In this document: in pieces, positions 23,323 to 32,876 of the stretch | Position numbering within the stretch: position 1 is the first letter of the stretch | Layout: every line of letters begins with the position of its first letter | NCBI GenBank assembly: GCA_015068615.1 | Contig: SVKE01000008.1 | Span: 1-39,157 of the forward strand | Direction: 5' to 3' | DNA: 39,157 bases | Origin: Oscillospiraceae bacterium | Lineage (GTDB): Bacteria; Bacillota; Clostridia; UBA1381; UBA9506 | Position numbers and translations under genes: made by a program | The notes under the pieces: generated by a model | Databases searched by the model: none | What the model was told of the DNA's origin: nothing | The model's input: only the letters and a program-made list of their open reading frames with translations

Positions 23323-24252
23323 TTACAGAATAATATTGAGCATTTCTTCTAATTTGTTGATTCTGTAATCGCACAAATCGCCCATGCCCGACTGGTCAAT
23401 GTTGCCTCCTGCAATACCTACGCAGCTAAAGCCTGCAAGCTTAATTGACACAACTCCTGCTGAGCTGTCCTCAATACCGATAACCTTGTGGCGGTTTTCA
23501 AAAGGAACACCTAAACCAACTCTTGCAGTTTCGGCATAAAGCCAAGGATGAGGCTTTGGAGCAAGCTCGCCCAGCGTTCCTGTCTGACCACGGCGCAGTG
23601 CCTGGCCTGCAGTAATAATTGCGTCATAAAAATCAACAGGGTCACCCATGCCAAGCTGCTTAAAAGCAGAAATAATTTCAGGCATAGCCTTCTCATAAAG
23701 ACCGCTTGTAACAAGACCGATTTTAATTCCCTCTGCTTTCACTGCAGTTAAGAATTGCTTTAGGCCGGGAGCAGGAGTGAATGCATCCTGCTTGCCTCTG
23801 CCTTTTAAGATTTCGTCCATTTCGTGGTTTACGATTTCAAAATAATACTTTCTTGCTTCTTCAAGGCTGGCACCTTTTGCGTATTTTTCAATCATATACT
23901 GAAGATGCTCGGACACAGAATGACCTGAGATAAATGGCTCGTCCTCTTCTTCTTTTTTGAAATCGGGCTTTCCTAAAAGCCTTGCTGTTGTCTGCTCAAT
24001 GACCCACATCCAGAAGCTTTCTGAGTGTACAGATGTTCCGTCTAGGTCCATCAAAATAGCCTCTGCTTTAGGTTCAAAATGTGTTTCATACATAGGATAT
24101 ATGGCAGGGTAACCCATAGAGCTTTTTACATAGCATAGCTTTTTGTTGTCGTCAAATTCTACAACGTCAATTTTCTTATCATCGGGTGTCCAAATTTTCT
24201 TAACGCCCTGCTTACCAACCTCAAAAAAATCACTTTTTGTTATTTCGTTCAT
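23323..24252 (-). CDS. HAD-superfamily sugar phosphatase / phosphomutase-like protein
   Basis: A 309-residue HAD protein of the beta-phosphoglucomutase/GPH type. The catalytic loop is LMDLDGTSVHSE, with nucleophile Asp69 and Asp71, then motif II VTSG, motif III Lys in APKPHPW, and motif IV GIEDSSAGV. An unusual N-terminal extension of about 60 residues precedes motif I (normally near residue 8) and has no family match I recognise. The start codon shares a base with the mannosidase stop (TAATG), so translation is coupled. The context suggests a phosphorylated mannose or mannoside substrate, but specificity cannot be read. Confidence 0.85.
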   Translation of the reverse strand: MNEITKSDFFEVGKQGVKKIWTPDDKKIDVVEFDDNKKLCYVKSSMGYPAIYPMYETHFEPKAEAILMDLDGTSVHSESFWMWVIEQTTARLLGKPDFKKEEEDEPFISGHSVSEHLQYMIEKYAKGASLEEARKYYFEIVNHEMDEILKGRGKQDAFTPAPGLKQFLTAVKAEGIKIGLVTSGLYEKAMPEIISAFKQLGMGDPVDFYDAIITAGQALRRGQTGTLGELAPKPHPWLYAETARVGLGVPFENRHKVIGIEDSSAGVVSIKLAGFSCVGIAGGNIDQSGMGDLCDYRINKLEEMLNIIL

Positions 24253-26993
24253 TATTTTTCCACCTCTATTGTTAAAATCTTATTAGGACCAACACTGATT
24301 TTATCAAGGTTGATACTTTCTTCTTTTTCCTCGTTCATATTTACCTTAACTGCATTTTTAAAGGTCGTTGTGATTTTGCCCTTAACTGTTTCTTCTAAGG
24401 GGTTAAACAGTCTTATAATGTATTTGTCGCTGTCCTCTGCCTTTTTAAATGCCGTTAGCACCAGCTTTTCAGGAATTTCAAGGTATGATGCGTTGTCAGC
24501 TTCTGTTCCTGTTCCTTTTGATGTCTGGACTGTCTTTGTAGGTGTAGAAAGCTTTTCTGCTAACATTTGCGTTTCATTTTCCTTACCAAAGGGGTAAAGC
24601 ATATAGGTAAATGTGAGTTCGCCCAACGACTGACCGCCGTTTTCGTGAGGAAATGCTCCTGCACTTCTGAATTCTGTACAGATAACATTTCTCACGCCAC
24701 GGAATAAGGTAATAAAGAGTCGTCCCTCGTTATTTGCTTCATATTCACAGGTAGAATTATCAATAAATGAAAAGCCGGATTTGCCGTCTGTAAGGGTTGT
24801 AAAATATCCCTTAGGCAACGTCTGCATTTCGGGGTAATAAAGGTCGCCCTGAGGAATTGTTGAGCGCTTGTCAACATAGAAATGACCTGCACTCTGTGCA
24901 ATATCTGTCATAATTCCTGTATCAAAGGCAACGCGCATGCGATGGTCCATAGCTGTGTTGTTGATAACTGTTTTTACCTCTACCGCTTTTGCGCCCTTTT
25001 TCAAGGTGTAGTAGGTCGTGATTTCAATTTCTGCAAGCTCATCTGAGCGTTTGCTTTCGCCCTGAACCATATTCTTATTGATAATACCGAATTTCGGAAC
25101 ATTCATCTTCACTTTAGCTGCAATGGTAGCAGAAAGCTCACCGTTTTCCTCGTACCAGATTTCAGCATTTGCACCTAAGGTATTATATGTCTTATTATGA
25201 TACGGCGGGTAATAAATCCAGTAGTCACCCTGGTCGCCTGTTTCTTCGTAGTAGTTAAGATTTGTATAGACCTTGCCTGATGCTTTTTCTGTGAGCGTTA
25301 GTGTACCATTTTGCTCAACCAAAACCTTCAGGAATTCATTTTCCATTGTGTTTACGCCGGATATAAGCTCTTTACCCGAGAATTTTCTCATTTCGTGCCA
25401 GAAAACAGTTTTTCTGTTTACGTCCTTTATTTTAACTGCCTTGATTGTCTTGTAGCCCATTGCAGGAAGCTCGCCTGTTTCAACAATAACCTCAAAGCGG
25501 TCAACCTCATAAGGTAAAGGTCTTGTGTGTAAGTTAGATACAGGTGTAACCACTTCTTTTCTTGAGATAACCTGTTTGTTGAGCTTTTTGTCGCCATCAT
25601 AAAGCTCAAAATCCCACACATTCATATCCTGAGGGAAGTCGATGTAAAGCTTAACTACCTCGCTTCTTTTATAAGGAAGTGTGTTAAATAAAACCAACAG
25701 CATATCGCTGTCATCATATTTTGAGAAATCAATTGTTTTTACAATGTTTTTGCAGGCAGTATTTGAGACGGTTTCTGCAATTTCCAATGCCTGATTTAAG
25801 CGGTACATTGTATCGTCAACTGTTTTGTCCTGTGTTACGCCGTTAATACTGTCGTGAGGATGTGAAAGCAGAAGGTATTCTACGGCTTTATCTAAAAATG
25901 CCTTGTTATACTTTCCTTCCATTACAGACAAAGGCTCTGCTGTTTTAAAGATTGAGTTTTCAACCTTTTTATTTAAAATCTTAATATTGGGTCTTGTTGC
26001 CAAAGCGTTAGCACTGCATTTATATGCAGGACCGTCACGAAGCTCGCCCTTGATTGTCTTTAATTTGCTTTCGTCCACGTGTTTTTTGAATTGATCAACG
26101 TACTCCTCCAAGGTTGAAAGCTTAAGCTCTAAATCGGGGAACAGCTCCTGAGATTTTTTAATAATTTCAACCAGCTGAGGCTGCGCAGTTGATGAATCTG
26201 AGCCGTTCATTAATATTCTCTTTTCGGGAAGTACTGTTTCATCCATTGATTTCCAGGCAAGCTGAATTGCTTCCTTTAAGCGGCTTTCGTGGATTGCGCC
26301 GTTATCCTGAATGATAAAGTAATCCTCCCAATAGCCTTTAGAATCAGCCTCGTGGTACACCTGACCATCTTTGCCGATTTTCATAAAGTATTCGTTTGAG
26401 TTATAGTCTTTATCTGTGGTAACAGCAAGGAACGCATTCATAAAGAAGTTTGCTCTTGCGTGCTCTCCCAAGCGTGTTGCAAAAACCTTTGTGCCGTCAG
26501 GTGCTTCCCACAAGAATTCGCAGTTGGGACATCTGTCCTTTGATACGTTTTTGGCTACAACCACAAAGTCAAGTCCGAAGTTTTTGTAAATCTGCGGGAA
26601 CTGTGCGGTCTGTCCCCAGCCGAAGGACTCATGTGCAACGTTTAAGCAGCGGCCTAACTTTTGAGATACTCTTCTGCCTTTAAGCAAATTTCTGACTAAG
26701 CTTTCTCCACAAACAGGATAAAGGTCAGGCAAGGTGTACCAGGGGCCTACATCAATTTTGCCAGATTTGATGTAATTTTCTACCTTTTCTCTGTTTTCAG
26801 GCTTAAATTCAAGATAATCCTCCATAATAACAGACTGTCCGTCCATTAAAAAGCAGGAATACTCAGGCTGAGTATCTAATATTTCCAGTAGTTCATCTAC
26901 CATATCTATTAAATACTGTCTGTTTTCCCAGACGGGATATCTCCACTCTCTGTCCCAATGAGTGTGGGTTACTATGTATGCTTCCTTTTTCAT
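24252..26993 (-). CDS. GH38 alpha-mannosidase
   Basis: A 913-residue GH38 alpha-mannosidase, probably cytosolic because no signal peptide is present. The N-terminal catalytic domain begins with the zinc motif HTHWDREWRYPVWENRQYL. Next come a GWGQTAQFPQI segment (region of the catalytic Asp) and CEFLWEAPDGTKV; a middle helical part (LLLSHPHDSINGVTQDKTVD) carries further metal-site residues. Large C-terminal beta domains follow, as usual for bacterial members. The start is ATG 26993 with GGAGGG 7 nt upstream; the ORF-track start at 27038 runs through the divergent control region. First gene of the mannosidase-HAD-manA operon, with a divergent AraC regulator. Confidence 0.93.
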   Translation of the reverse strand: MKKEAYIVTHTHWDREWRYPVWENRQYLIDMVDELLEILDTQPEYSCFLMDGQSVIMEDYLEFKPENREKVENYIKSGKIDVGPWYTLPDLYPVCGESLVRNLLKGRRVSQKLGRCLNVAHESFGWGQTAQFPQIYKNFGLDFVVVAKNVSKDRCPNCEFLWEAPDGTKVFATRLGEHARANFFMNAFLAVTTDKDYNSNEYFMKIGKDGQVYHEADSKGYWEDYFIIQDNGAIHESRLKEAIQLAWKSMDETVLPEKRILMNGSDSSTAQPQLVEIIKKSQELFPDLELKLSTLEEYVDQFKKHVDESKLKTIKGELRDGPAYKCSANALATRPNIKILNKKVENSIFKTAEPLSVMEGKYNKAFLDKAVEYLLLSHPHDSINGVTQDKTVDDTMYRLNQALEIAETVSNTACKNIVKTIDFSKYDDSDMLLVLFNTLPYKRSEVVKLYIDFPQDMNVWDFELYDGDKKLNKQVISRKEVVTPVSNLHTRPLPYEVDRFEVIVETGELPAMGYKTIKAVKIKDVNRKTVFWHEMRKFSGKELISGVNTMENEFLKVLVEQNGTLTLTEKASGKVYTNLNYYEETGDQGDYWIYYPPYHNKTYNTLGANAEIWYEENGELSATIAAKVKMNVPKFGIINKNMVQGESKRSDELAEIEITTYYTLKKGAKAVEVKTVINNTAMDHRMRVAFDTGIMTDIAQSAGHFYVDKRSTIPQGDLYYPEMQTLPKGYFTTLTDGKSGFSFIDNSTCEYEANNEGRLFITLFRGVRNVICTEFRSAGAFPHENGGQSLGELTFTYMLYPFGKENETQMLAEKLSTPTKTVQTSKGTGTEADNASYLEIPEKLVLTAFKKAEDSDKYIIRLFNPLEETVKGKITTTFKNAVKVNMNEEKEESINLDKISVGPNKILTIEVEK

Positions 26994-27031
26994 TTTACAT
27001 CCCTCCTGATTTAAGTATAGTATAATTTTTC

Positions 27032-27060
27032 TTGTCATTCTACATTAATTGTGATAAAAT
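27032..27060 (+). promoter_or_regulatory. Promoter of the AraC regulator (27096)
   Basis: TTGTCA (27032-27037), 17 bp, TAAAAT (27055-27060). Its -10 box overlaps the first ATTGTGATA repeat, which fits autoregulation. Confidence 0.6.
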
Positions 27061-27078
27061 AATAGAACTATTGTGATA
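27048..27078. promoter_or_regulatory. Paired direct repeats, probable AraC operator
   Basis: ATTGTGATA occurs twice, at 27048-27056 and 27070-27078, with starts exactly 22 bp apart (about two helical turns). This is the usual spacing of AraC-family half-sites. They lie between the divergent GH38 operon and the AraC gene, upstream of a minus-strand TATACT candidate -10. Confidence 0.6.
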
Positions 27079-27095
27079 TTTTAAGGAGTGCCGCC

Positions 27096-27947
27096 ATGAA
27101 AAAATCACCGTGCTTACCTGTTGCCGGCAACGTGGATACCGAGGCGCAATGCCTCTACAGATACGTTTACGGAGCCGACGATATATTTAATCTTCACAGT
27201 CATACCTTTTACGAAATTTTTATAACCACCTCAGGAACTGTTACACACCTGATAAACGGCATTACGCAAAAGCTACCTGAGGGTGCTCTTGTGTTTATTC
27301 GTCCCAACGATGTCCATGGTTATCTGTACGACACCCCCGAAAGTACGGATACCGCATATGTAAACCTCACATTTACATACGAAACCGCCGAACAGTTATT
27401 TGCTTATCTGTCCGAAACCTTTCCTTCACAAGAATTGTTGTTTTGTGATATGCCGCCTACTGTCATCCTGAACAAAGTTGAGAAAAAGCGCCTCCTCAAT
27501 CTGGTAAGTGAGCTTAACGCTGTAAACTGGCAGGACAAGAATGCCCTGAAGCTTCGCATGCGCTCGCTTTTATGCGAGATTTTTGTACGTTTCTTTTACA
27601 ATGTGCCTGAGCACGCTCAAAGTGATATGCCTGTCTGGTTTTCGCAGTTACTTTCCGATATGGAGCATCCTGATAATTTCTTAAAGGGTCCCCAGAGAAT
27701 GATTGAGCTATCACAAAGAACCCGCGAGCATCTGTCACGATGCATAAAGAAATATTTAGGAATGTCTGCCACCGAATATATAAACGAATTGAAAATCAAT
27801 TATGCGTCAAATCTTTTGTTGCGTACCAATACGCCGATTCTTTCTATTTGCTTTGACTGCGGTTTTCAAAATGCAAGCTATTTTAATAAGAGGTTTAAAA
27901 AGAAATACGGCATTTCGCCGAGAGAATTCAGAAAAACATATAAATAA
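27096..27947 (+). CDS. AraC-family regulator of the mannosidase operon
   Basis: A 283-residue regulator with an N-terminal cupin sugar-sensing domain (YGADDIFNLHSHTFYEIFI, and GALVFIRPNDVHGYLY, typical of the family). Its C-terminal double helix-turn-helix spans about 185-283 (TREHLSRCIKKYLGMSATEYI, and PILSICFDCGFQNASYFNKR ending YGISPREFRK). The domain order resembles ChbR-type regulators. TAAGGAG precedes ATG. It is divergent from the GH38 operon and sits beside the ATTGTGATA pair, so it most likely activates that operon in response to a mannose-containing sugar and represses itself. Confidence 0.9.
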   Translation: MKKSPCLPVAGNVDTEAQCLYRYVYGADDIFNLHSHTFYEIFITTSGTVTHLINGITQKLPEGALVFIRPNDVHGYLYDTPESTDTAYVNLTFTYETAEQLFAYLSETFPSQELLFCDMPPTVILNKVEKKRLLNLVSELNAVNWQDKNALKLRMRSLLCEIFVRFFYNVPEHAQSDMPVWFSQLLSDMEHPDNFLKGPQRMIELSQRTREHLSRCIKKYLGMSATEYINELKINYASNLLLRTNTPILSICFDCGFQNASYFNKRFKKKYGISPREFRKTYK

Positions 27948-27982
27948 GGCCCTTTAGGTCCGGATATTGTAACAGAGAAATG

Positions 27983-28040
27983 TGCTGTTATTATAGGCTT
28001 TGTATGCTTTGCATGGTCCGGGCTTTTTGCCACAGCCCCA
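27983..28040 (-). repeat. Dispersed 3'-end repeat, copy C (after malQ)
   Basis: Minus-strand reading, 15 nt after the malQ stop: TGGGGCTGTGGCAAAAAGCC, then CGGACCATGCAAAGCAT and ACAAAGCCTATAATAACAGC. Its hairpins GGC-AAAAA-GCC and ATGC-AAA-GCAT differ from copies A and B in matched pairs, preserving the folds. Confidence 0.7.
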
Positions 28041-28055
28041 TTAGCAAAGGACATT

Positions 28056-29489
28056 TTATATTCTGGAGTAAAGCTCATTCAATCGTCGGAATTTTGTTTT
28101 ATCAATGCTGTCAAGCTGCTCCTTTGTCATTCTGTATCCCCAGTTGCCCTCGGCTTTGCCGGGGGTATTTAATCGTGTGTCAGAGCCATATCCCAGCAAA
28201 TCCTGAATCGGCATAATGACAAGTGCCGCATGAGATGCAAGCATGGTACGGATGATGGCATCACAGCCGCTTTCCCAATTCGCGTCTTGGTGACCGCAAT
28301 ATTCCAGCATATACCGCCGGGTTTCTTCGTCAAGCTCCCAGAGATATCCAAGCAATGTGTTGTTGTCATGGGTTCCTGTATAGGCAACACAATGATTGGT
28401 ATAGTTATGAGGCAGATGGGGGGATGTTTTATCGCCTGTAAAAGCAAACTGAAAAACCCGCATGCCCGGGAATCCGCTCTCTTTTACAAGCCTTATCACA
28501 TCTTCGGTGATAAATCCCAAGTCCTCTGCAATAATCAACGTGTTTCCACAGCTTTCTTTGATTGCATCAATCAATTTCAAACCGGGACCTTTTGACATAG
28601 TGCCCTCTTTGGCGGTTTTTGCCTGAACAGGAATCTCCCAGAAGGACTCAATGGCTCTGAAATGGTCAATTCGGATTCCGTCAAACATCTTTGACATAAG
28701 GGCAATTCTGTCCTTCCACCAACGAAAGTTTTCCTTCTCCATGGCGTTCCAGTCATATATGGGGTTTCCCCAAAGCTGACCGTCTGCAGAAAAATAATCA
28801 GGCGGAACCCCCGCAACGGAAACGGGCTGGTTCTTTTCATCAAGTTTAAAAAGATGTTTATGACCCCAAACATCGCTGCTGTCTAGGTCAACATAAATAG
28901 GCATATCTCCAATAATTTGAATGCCTTTGCTGTTTGCGTATTGTTTAATTTCAGTCCACTCATAAAAAAACTCATACTGAATAAACTTCCACATAAAGAA
29001 GTCGTCTTCGTGATAATCCTCACGTTCCCATTCCTGCCAAGGCTTTTCACCGTTTGCTTTTTTTATTGCCATAAATCTGCAGAAATTTTCAATGTATGGA
29101 TTTTGGGAAATAAAAGCTTCAATTTCCCCTTGATTGGTCACTCTGCTTGCAGCAACCTTCAGAACGGCCAACCTCTCATGATACAATCGTTCATATTCAC
29201 AAACATAAGGAGTAGATTGTTTTTGACAGCTAAGCTCGCCGTCGGTCAACAAGCCCTTTTCGCGAAGGCCTTGCAAACTGATAAAATAGGGATTTCCTGC
29301 AAAAGCAGAAGGAGATTTATACGGAGAATGACACTGGTCGGAAGGGCAGAAAGGAAGCACCTGCCAATAGGAATACCCGCAATCAGCCAAAAAGTCTATG
29401 AAATACTTGGCTTCATTTCCAAAACCACCTATAGAATAATCGCCGAAAAGCGAAGAAATATGCATAAGCACGCCGCTTTTTCTATCCAA
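28056..29489 (-). CDS. malQ: 4-alpha-glucanotransferase (amylomaltase)
   Basis: A GH77 amylomaltase of 477 residues that transfers maltooligosaccharide units between glucans, releasing glucose and feeding longer chains to glycogen phosphorylase. Catalytic motifs: FDGIRIDHFRAIESFWEIP (nucleophile Asp), IIAEDLGFI (acid/base Glu) and TGTHDNNT (Asp). The N-terminus DRKSGVLMHISSLFGDYSIG is the family start. I start it at TTG 29489, 9 nt after GGAGG; the ORF-track start at 29567 would add 26 residues unlike the family. It is divergent from the glg operon and followed by repeat copy C. Confidence 0.93.
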   Translation of the reverse strand: MDRKSGVLMHISSLFGDYSIGGFGNEAKYFIDFLADCGYSYWQVLPFCPSDQCHSPYKSPSAFAGNPYFISLQGLREKGLLTDGELSCQKQSTPYVCEYERLYHERLAVLKVAASRVTNQGEIEAFISQNPYIENFCRFMAIKKANGEKPWQEWEREDYHEDDFFMWKFIQYEFFYEWTEIKQYANSKGIQIIGDMPIYVDLDSSDVWGHKHLFKLDEKNQPVSVAGVPPDYFSADGQLWGNPIYDWNAMEKENFRWWKDRIALMSKMFDGIRIDHFRAIESFWEIPVQAKTAKEGTMSKGPGLKLIDAIKESCGNTLIIAEDLGFITEDVIRLVKESGFPGMRVFQFAFTGDKTSPHLPHNYTNHCVAYTGTHDNNTLLGYLWELDEETRRYMLEYCGHQDANWESGCDAIIRTMLASHAALVIMPIQDLLGYGSDTRLNTPGKAEGNWGYRMTKEQLDSIDKTKFRRLNELYSRI

Positions 29490-29541
29490 AATACATCGCC
29501 TCCAATTACAAAAAAATTTAACATAAAAATATAGCATAAAT

Positions 29542-29576
29542 GCAAGCCGCAAATCGGCTTGCTGCACCCCGGTGCA
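29542..29576. repeat. Two tandem hairpins upstream of malQ
   Basis: GCAAGCCG/CGGCTTGC (29542-29549 with 29555-29562) is followed at once by TGCACC/GGTGCA. There is no T tract. On the minus strand they lie upstream of the malQ start, possibly as a leader structure or between divergent control regions. Confidence 0.45.
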
Positions 29577-29695
29577 CTAACCACATCGGAATGAAGTGCG
29601 TTAGAATTTCAAACTAATCCCATGTTTATTCTATCACATAGATACAAAGTTTTCAACGCTAATTTGGTTATAATGCAGATAAATACTTGCTCTGC

Positions 29696-29724
29696 TTGAC
29701 ATATAAATGTTCAAGATGTATAAT
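29696..29724 (+). promoter_or_regulatory. Consensus sigma-A promoter of the glg operon
   Basis: TTGACA (29696-29701), 17 bp, TATAAT (29719-29724): a perfect consensus pair. The start would be near 29731, about 45 nt before glgB. No catabolite-response element was seen. Confidence 0.9.
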
Positions 29725-29775
29725 ATAATTAGTATATAAGAATAGATATGCCGTTTTTAAAGGAGCGAACTCTGT

Positions 29776-31650
29776 ATGAAAAAGAATCCCCAGAATGGTT
29801 TGCATGCTATGCTTAACGAATTTGCTGCAGGCACCAGCTCGAAGGCCTATGAATTCATGGGGTGCCATAAAGTTAAAGAAGGATTTGTTTTCAGGGTTTG
29901 GGCGCCAAATGCAACCGGAGTTTGCCTGGTTGGTACGTTTAATGATTGGGATATTTCTGCCTGCCCTATGCACAGTATCGGATATGGTGTATGGGAGGCA
30001 ACGGTTAAGAATGCCAATATATATGATGAATATAAATATTATATCAGCAAGCAGGACGGAGGGTTTGTTTATAAGAGCGATCCGTATGCCTTTCATGCTT
30101 GCACACGTCCCGAGAATTCCTCTAAGGTGTATGATATAGAGGGGTTTAAGTGGACAGACAGTCGGTACCGAAAGGCAAAAGCCAAAGTGCAAATCCATAA
30201 ACAGCCAATGAATATCTATGAGGTTCATCTTGGCTCATGGTTGCAGCATGATGATGGTAATTTTCTATCATATACCGATATGGCAGATAAACTTGTAAAA
30301 TATGTTAAGTATATGAATTATACCCATGTGGAGTTATTACCTGTCAGTGAATACCCGTTTGACCCGTCATGGGGATATCAGGTTACGGGCTACTTTGCGC
30401 CCACATCACGATACGGCACGCCGAAGGATTTTATGAAGTTCGTAGATACGCTTCACGCAGCAGGCATAGGCGTCATATTAGATTGGGTGGGTGCTCATTT
30501 TCCAAAGGATGAGAACGGACTGTATGAATTTGACGGAAGTTGTCTTTATGAATCTTCTGACCCTTTGCGAAACGAACATCCCGACTGGAAAACAAGAATT
30601 TTTGATTATTCCAGATACGAAGTTAAATCGTTTTTAATATCGAATATCGTTTACTGGCTGGACAAATACCATATAGACGGCATCAGGGTAGATGCAGTAG
30701 CGTCAATGTTATATTTAGATTACGGCAGACGCGATGGTCAGTGGCGTCCCAATCAGTACGGCGGTAATTATAATCTGGATGCTATTGAATTTTTGCGTTC
30801 CATGAATAGCGCAGCCTTTGCCTTTGACCCTTCGGTTATCATGGTGGCAGAGGAATCTACTGCATTCCCAATGGTTACCAAACCCGGATATGACGGCGGA
30901 TTGGGATTCAGCTTCAAGTGGAATATGGGTTGGATGAACGACCTGTTGGGTTATATGTCGTCAGATCCGCTTTTCAGAAAGGGACGGCACAATGATCTTA
31001 CCTTTTCAATGACATACGCCTTTTCTGAGAATTATATATTGCCTTTGTCTCATGACGAGGTTGTTCATGGCAAATGCTCGATGATAGGAAAGATGCCGGG
31101 AGATTATGAGGATAAATTTGCTAACCTGCGCGCTTTTTATGCATATATGATGGCACACCCCGGCAAGAAGCTTAACTTCATGGGTAATGAATTTGCTCAG
31201 TTTATAGAGTGGAACTATAAAAACCCACTTGAGTGGTTTATGTTAGAACATGATAAGCATAAAAAAATGCAGAAGTTTGTAAAAGATTTAAACCGTTTTT
31301 ATATTGATAATAAACCTTTCTGGGAAAATGATTCTGATTGGCAGGGATTCCAATGGATTGCTCATGACGATCATGAACAAAGTGTTATCTCCTTTATACG
31401 CAGAGATGCGTCGGGAAATGAGGTTGTTGTTATATGTAACTTCTGTCCCGTGGAGAGAAAAGGGTATCGGATCGGAGTTCCCAAAAGCGGAGAGTACCGT
31501 CCTGTATTGTCAAGCGATAGTGCTAAGTACGGCGGCTCGGGCACACGCCTTAGAAAGGTTAAAACCAAAGACATTAAAATGCACGGATTTGATAAATCAA
31601 TTTCTATTACGCTACCACCGCTTTCCACTGTATATTATATGAATAATTAA
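29776..31650 (+). CDS. glgB: 1,4-alpha-glucan branching enzyme
   Basis: Forms alpha-1,6 branches in glycogen. The 624-residue enzyme has an N-terminal CBM48-type domain (FVFRVWAPNATGVCLVGTFNDW) and a GH13 barrel. Catalytic residues are Asp306 (GIRVDAVASMLY), Glu359 (MVAEESTAFP) and Asp427 (LSHDEVVHGK). It ends with the usual beta domain. It lacks the extra N1 domain of the longer (about 730-residue) Escherichia coli type, as in many Firmicutes. AAAGGAG precedes ATG at 10 nt. First gene of glgBCDAP. Confidence 0.96.
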   Translation: MKKNPQNGLHAMLNEFAAGTSSKAYEFMGCHKVKEGFVFRVWAPNATGVCLVGTFNDWDISACPMHSIGYGVWEATVKNANIYDEYKYYISKQDGGFVYKSDPYAFHACTRPENSSKVYDIEGFKWTDSRYRKAKAKVQIHKQPMNIYEVHLGSWLQHDDGNFLSYTDMADKLVKYVKYMNYTHVELLPVSEYPFDPSWGYQVTGYFAPTSRYGTPKDFMKFVDTLHAAGIGVILDWVGAHFPKDENGLYEFDGSCLYESSDPLRNEHPDWKTRIFDYSRYEVKSFLISNIVYWLDKYHIDGIRVDAVASMLYLDYGRRDGQWRPNQYGGNYNLDAIEFLRSMNSAAFAFDPSVIMVAEESTAFPMVTKPGYDGGLGFSFKWNMGWMNDLLGYMSSDPLFRKGRHNDLTFSMTYAFSENYILPLSHDEVVHGKCSMIGKMPGDYEDKFANLRAFYAYMMAHPGKKLNFMGNEFAQFIEWNYKNPLEWFMLEHDKHKKMQKFVKDLNRFYIDNKPFWENDSDWQGFQWIAHDDHEQSVISFIRRDASGNEVVVICNFCPVERKGYRIGVPKSGEYRPVLSSDSAKYGGSGTRLRKVKTKDIKMHGFDKSISITLPPLSTVYYMNN

Positions 31651-31675
31651 TACATGAAATAAAGGGGGATGTCTT

Positions 31676-32860
31676 ATGTTGGATAGAAGAAAAGATTGTA
31701 TTGCAATGTTGCTTGCGGGAGGACAGGGAAGCCGATTGCTAGTTTTAACGTACAAAACGGCTAAACCTGCCGTGCCCTTTGGCGGAAAATATCGCATTAT
31801 CGATTTCCCTCTTTCAAACTGCGTGAATTCCGGAATAGATACCGTGGGTATCTTAACCCAATATCAGCCCCTGGAGCTTAATAATTATATCGGAAACGGA
31901 CAGCCCTGGGGACTGAACAGAAACTTTGGCGGCGTACATATTCTGCCGCCATATGCACAGTCCGGAAAAATGGAATGGTACAAAGGTACAGCCAATGCAA
32001 TATACCAGAACATCCCATTTGTAGAGCGTTATAACCCAAAACATGTATTGATCTTGTCCGGTGACCATATATATAAGATGGATTATTCAAAGATGCTTAA
32101 GTATCATATTGAGAATGACGCCGAATGTACCATTGCCGTTCGTGATGTGCCTATTGAAGAAGCGAGTCGATTTGGTATTATGAATACCAATCCCGACAAC
32201 TCAATCTATCAGTTTGAGGAAAAACCGGCAAATCCGAAGAGCACCCACGCTTCGATGGGAGTGTATATATTCAAGTGGGACGTGCTGCGAAAATACCTCA
32301 TTGAGGACGAAGCAGACGAAACATCTGATAATGATTTTGGCAAAAACGTAATTCCTGCACTTCTCCGTGATGGCAGAAGGCTTTTTGCTTACTCCTTTAA
32401 TGATTATTGGAAAGACGTCGGTACAATCCACAGCCTATGGGAAGCTAACATGGAGCTGCTTGACGGCACTTTTAATATTCGTGATAAAGTATTTAAGACG
32501 TATGCAAGAAACTATGCTAAGCCTTCAAGCTATATAGCAAAAAGCAGTGATATTAAAAATTCATTTGTTGCTGAAGGATGCTCCGTTAAGGGCAAGATTG
32601 AACATTCCGTAATTTCTACAGGATGTACCATCGAAGAGAATGTGGAAATTTACAATAGTGTGATTATGCCTGATGCAGTGATTAAAAAAGGCGCAGTGAT
32701 AAAATATGCCATTATAAGCGAGGGCGCCGTTATAAGCGAAAACACCAAGGTGGGCGATGATCCTGTTTATTATGAAGAAAGTGAATGGGGCATCAGTGTA
32801 GTTGGCAAAGATAAGCAGATAGCTAAGAATAGCGTCGTAAAGCCGGGCGAAGTTATCTGA
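31676..32860 (+). CDS. glgC: Glucose-1-phosphate adenylyltransferase, catalytic subunit
   Basis: Makes ADP-glucose from glucose-1-phosphate and ATP, the committed step of glycogen synthesis. The 394 residues have the nucleotide-binding [10 protein letters not shown] loop, [21 protein letters not shown], the sugar site [20 protein letters not shown], and a C-terminal left-handed beta-helix of hexapeptide repeats (about 290-394). AAGGGGG lies upstream of ATG, and the gap to glgB is 25 nt. The next gene, glgD, is its regulatory partner; Bacillus-type enzymes are known to form GlgC-GlgD heterotetramers. Confidence 0.96.
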   Translation: MLDRRKDCIAMLLAGGQGSRLLVLTYKTAKPAVPFGGKYRIIDFPLSNCVNSGIDTVGILTQYQPLELNNYIGNGQPWGLNRNFGGVHILPPYAQSGKMEWYKGTANAIYQNIPFVERYNPKHVLILSGDHIYKMDYSKMLKYHIENDAECTIAVRDVPIEEASRFGIMNTNPDNSIYQFEEKPANPKSTHASMGVYIFKWDVLRKYLIEDEADETSDNDFGKNVIPALLRDGRRLFAYSFNDYWKDVGTIHSLWEANMELLDGTFNIRDKVFKTYARNYAKPSSYIAKSSDIKNSFVAEGCSVKGKIEHSVISTGCTIEENVEIYNSVIMPDAVIKKGAVIKYAIISEGAVISENTKVGDDPVYYEESEWGISVVGKDKQIAKNSVVKPGEVI

Positions 32861-32876
32861 AGGAGCGTGACTGAAT

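Noticed and set aside
28917-29534. 205-residue plus-strand ORF opposite malQ
   Set aside because: Antisense to a clearly functional GH77 gene; composition and sequence are not protein-like.
29668-30228. 186-residue minus-strand ORF over the glgB promoter and 5' end
   Set aside because: It lies across a consensus promoter and the glgB N-terminus, so it is a shadow ORF.
31676-31760. Possible defective nucleotide loop in GlgC ([16 protein letters not shown])
   Set aside because: The GGQGSRL core and [12 protein letters not shown] are intact; the variable residues between are typical of clostridial GlgC.
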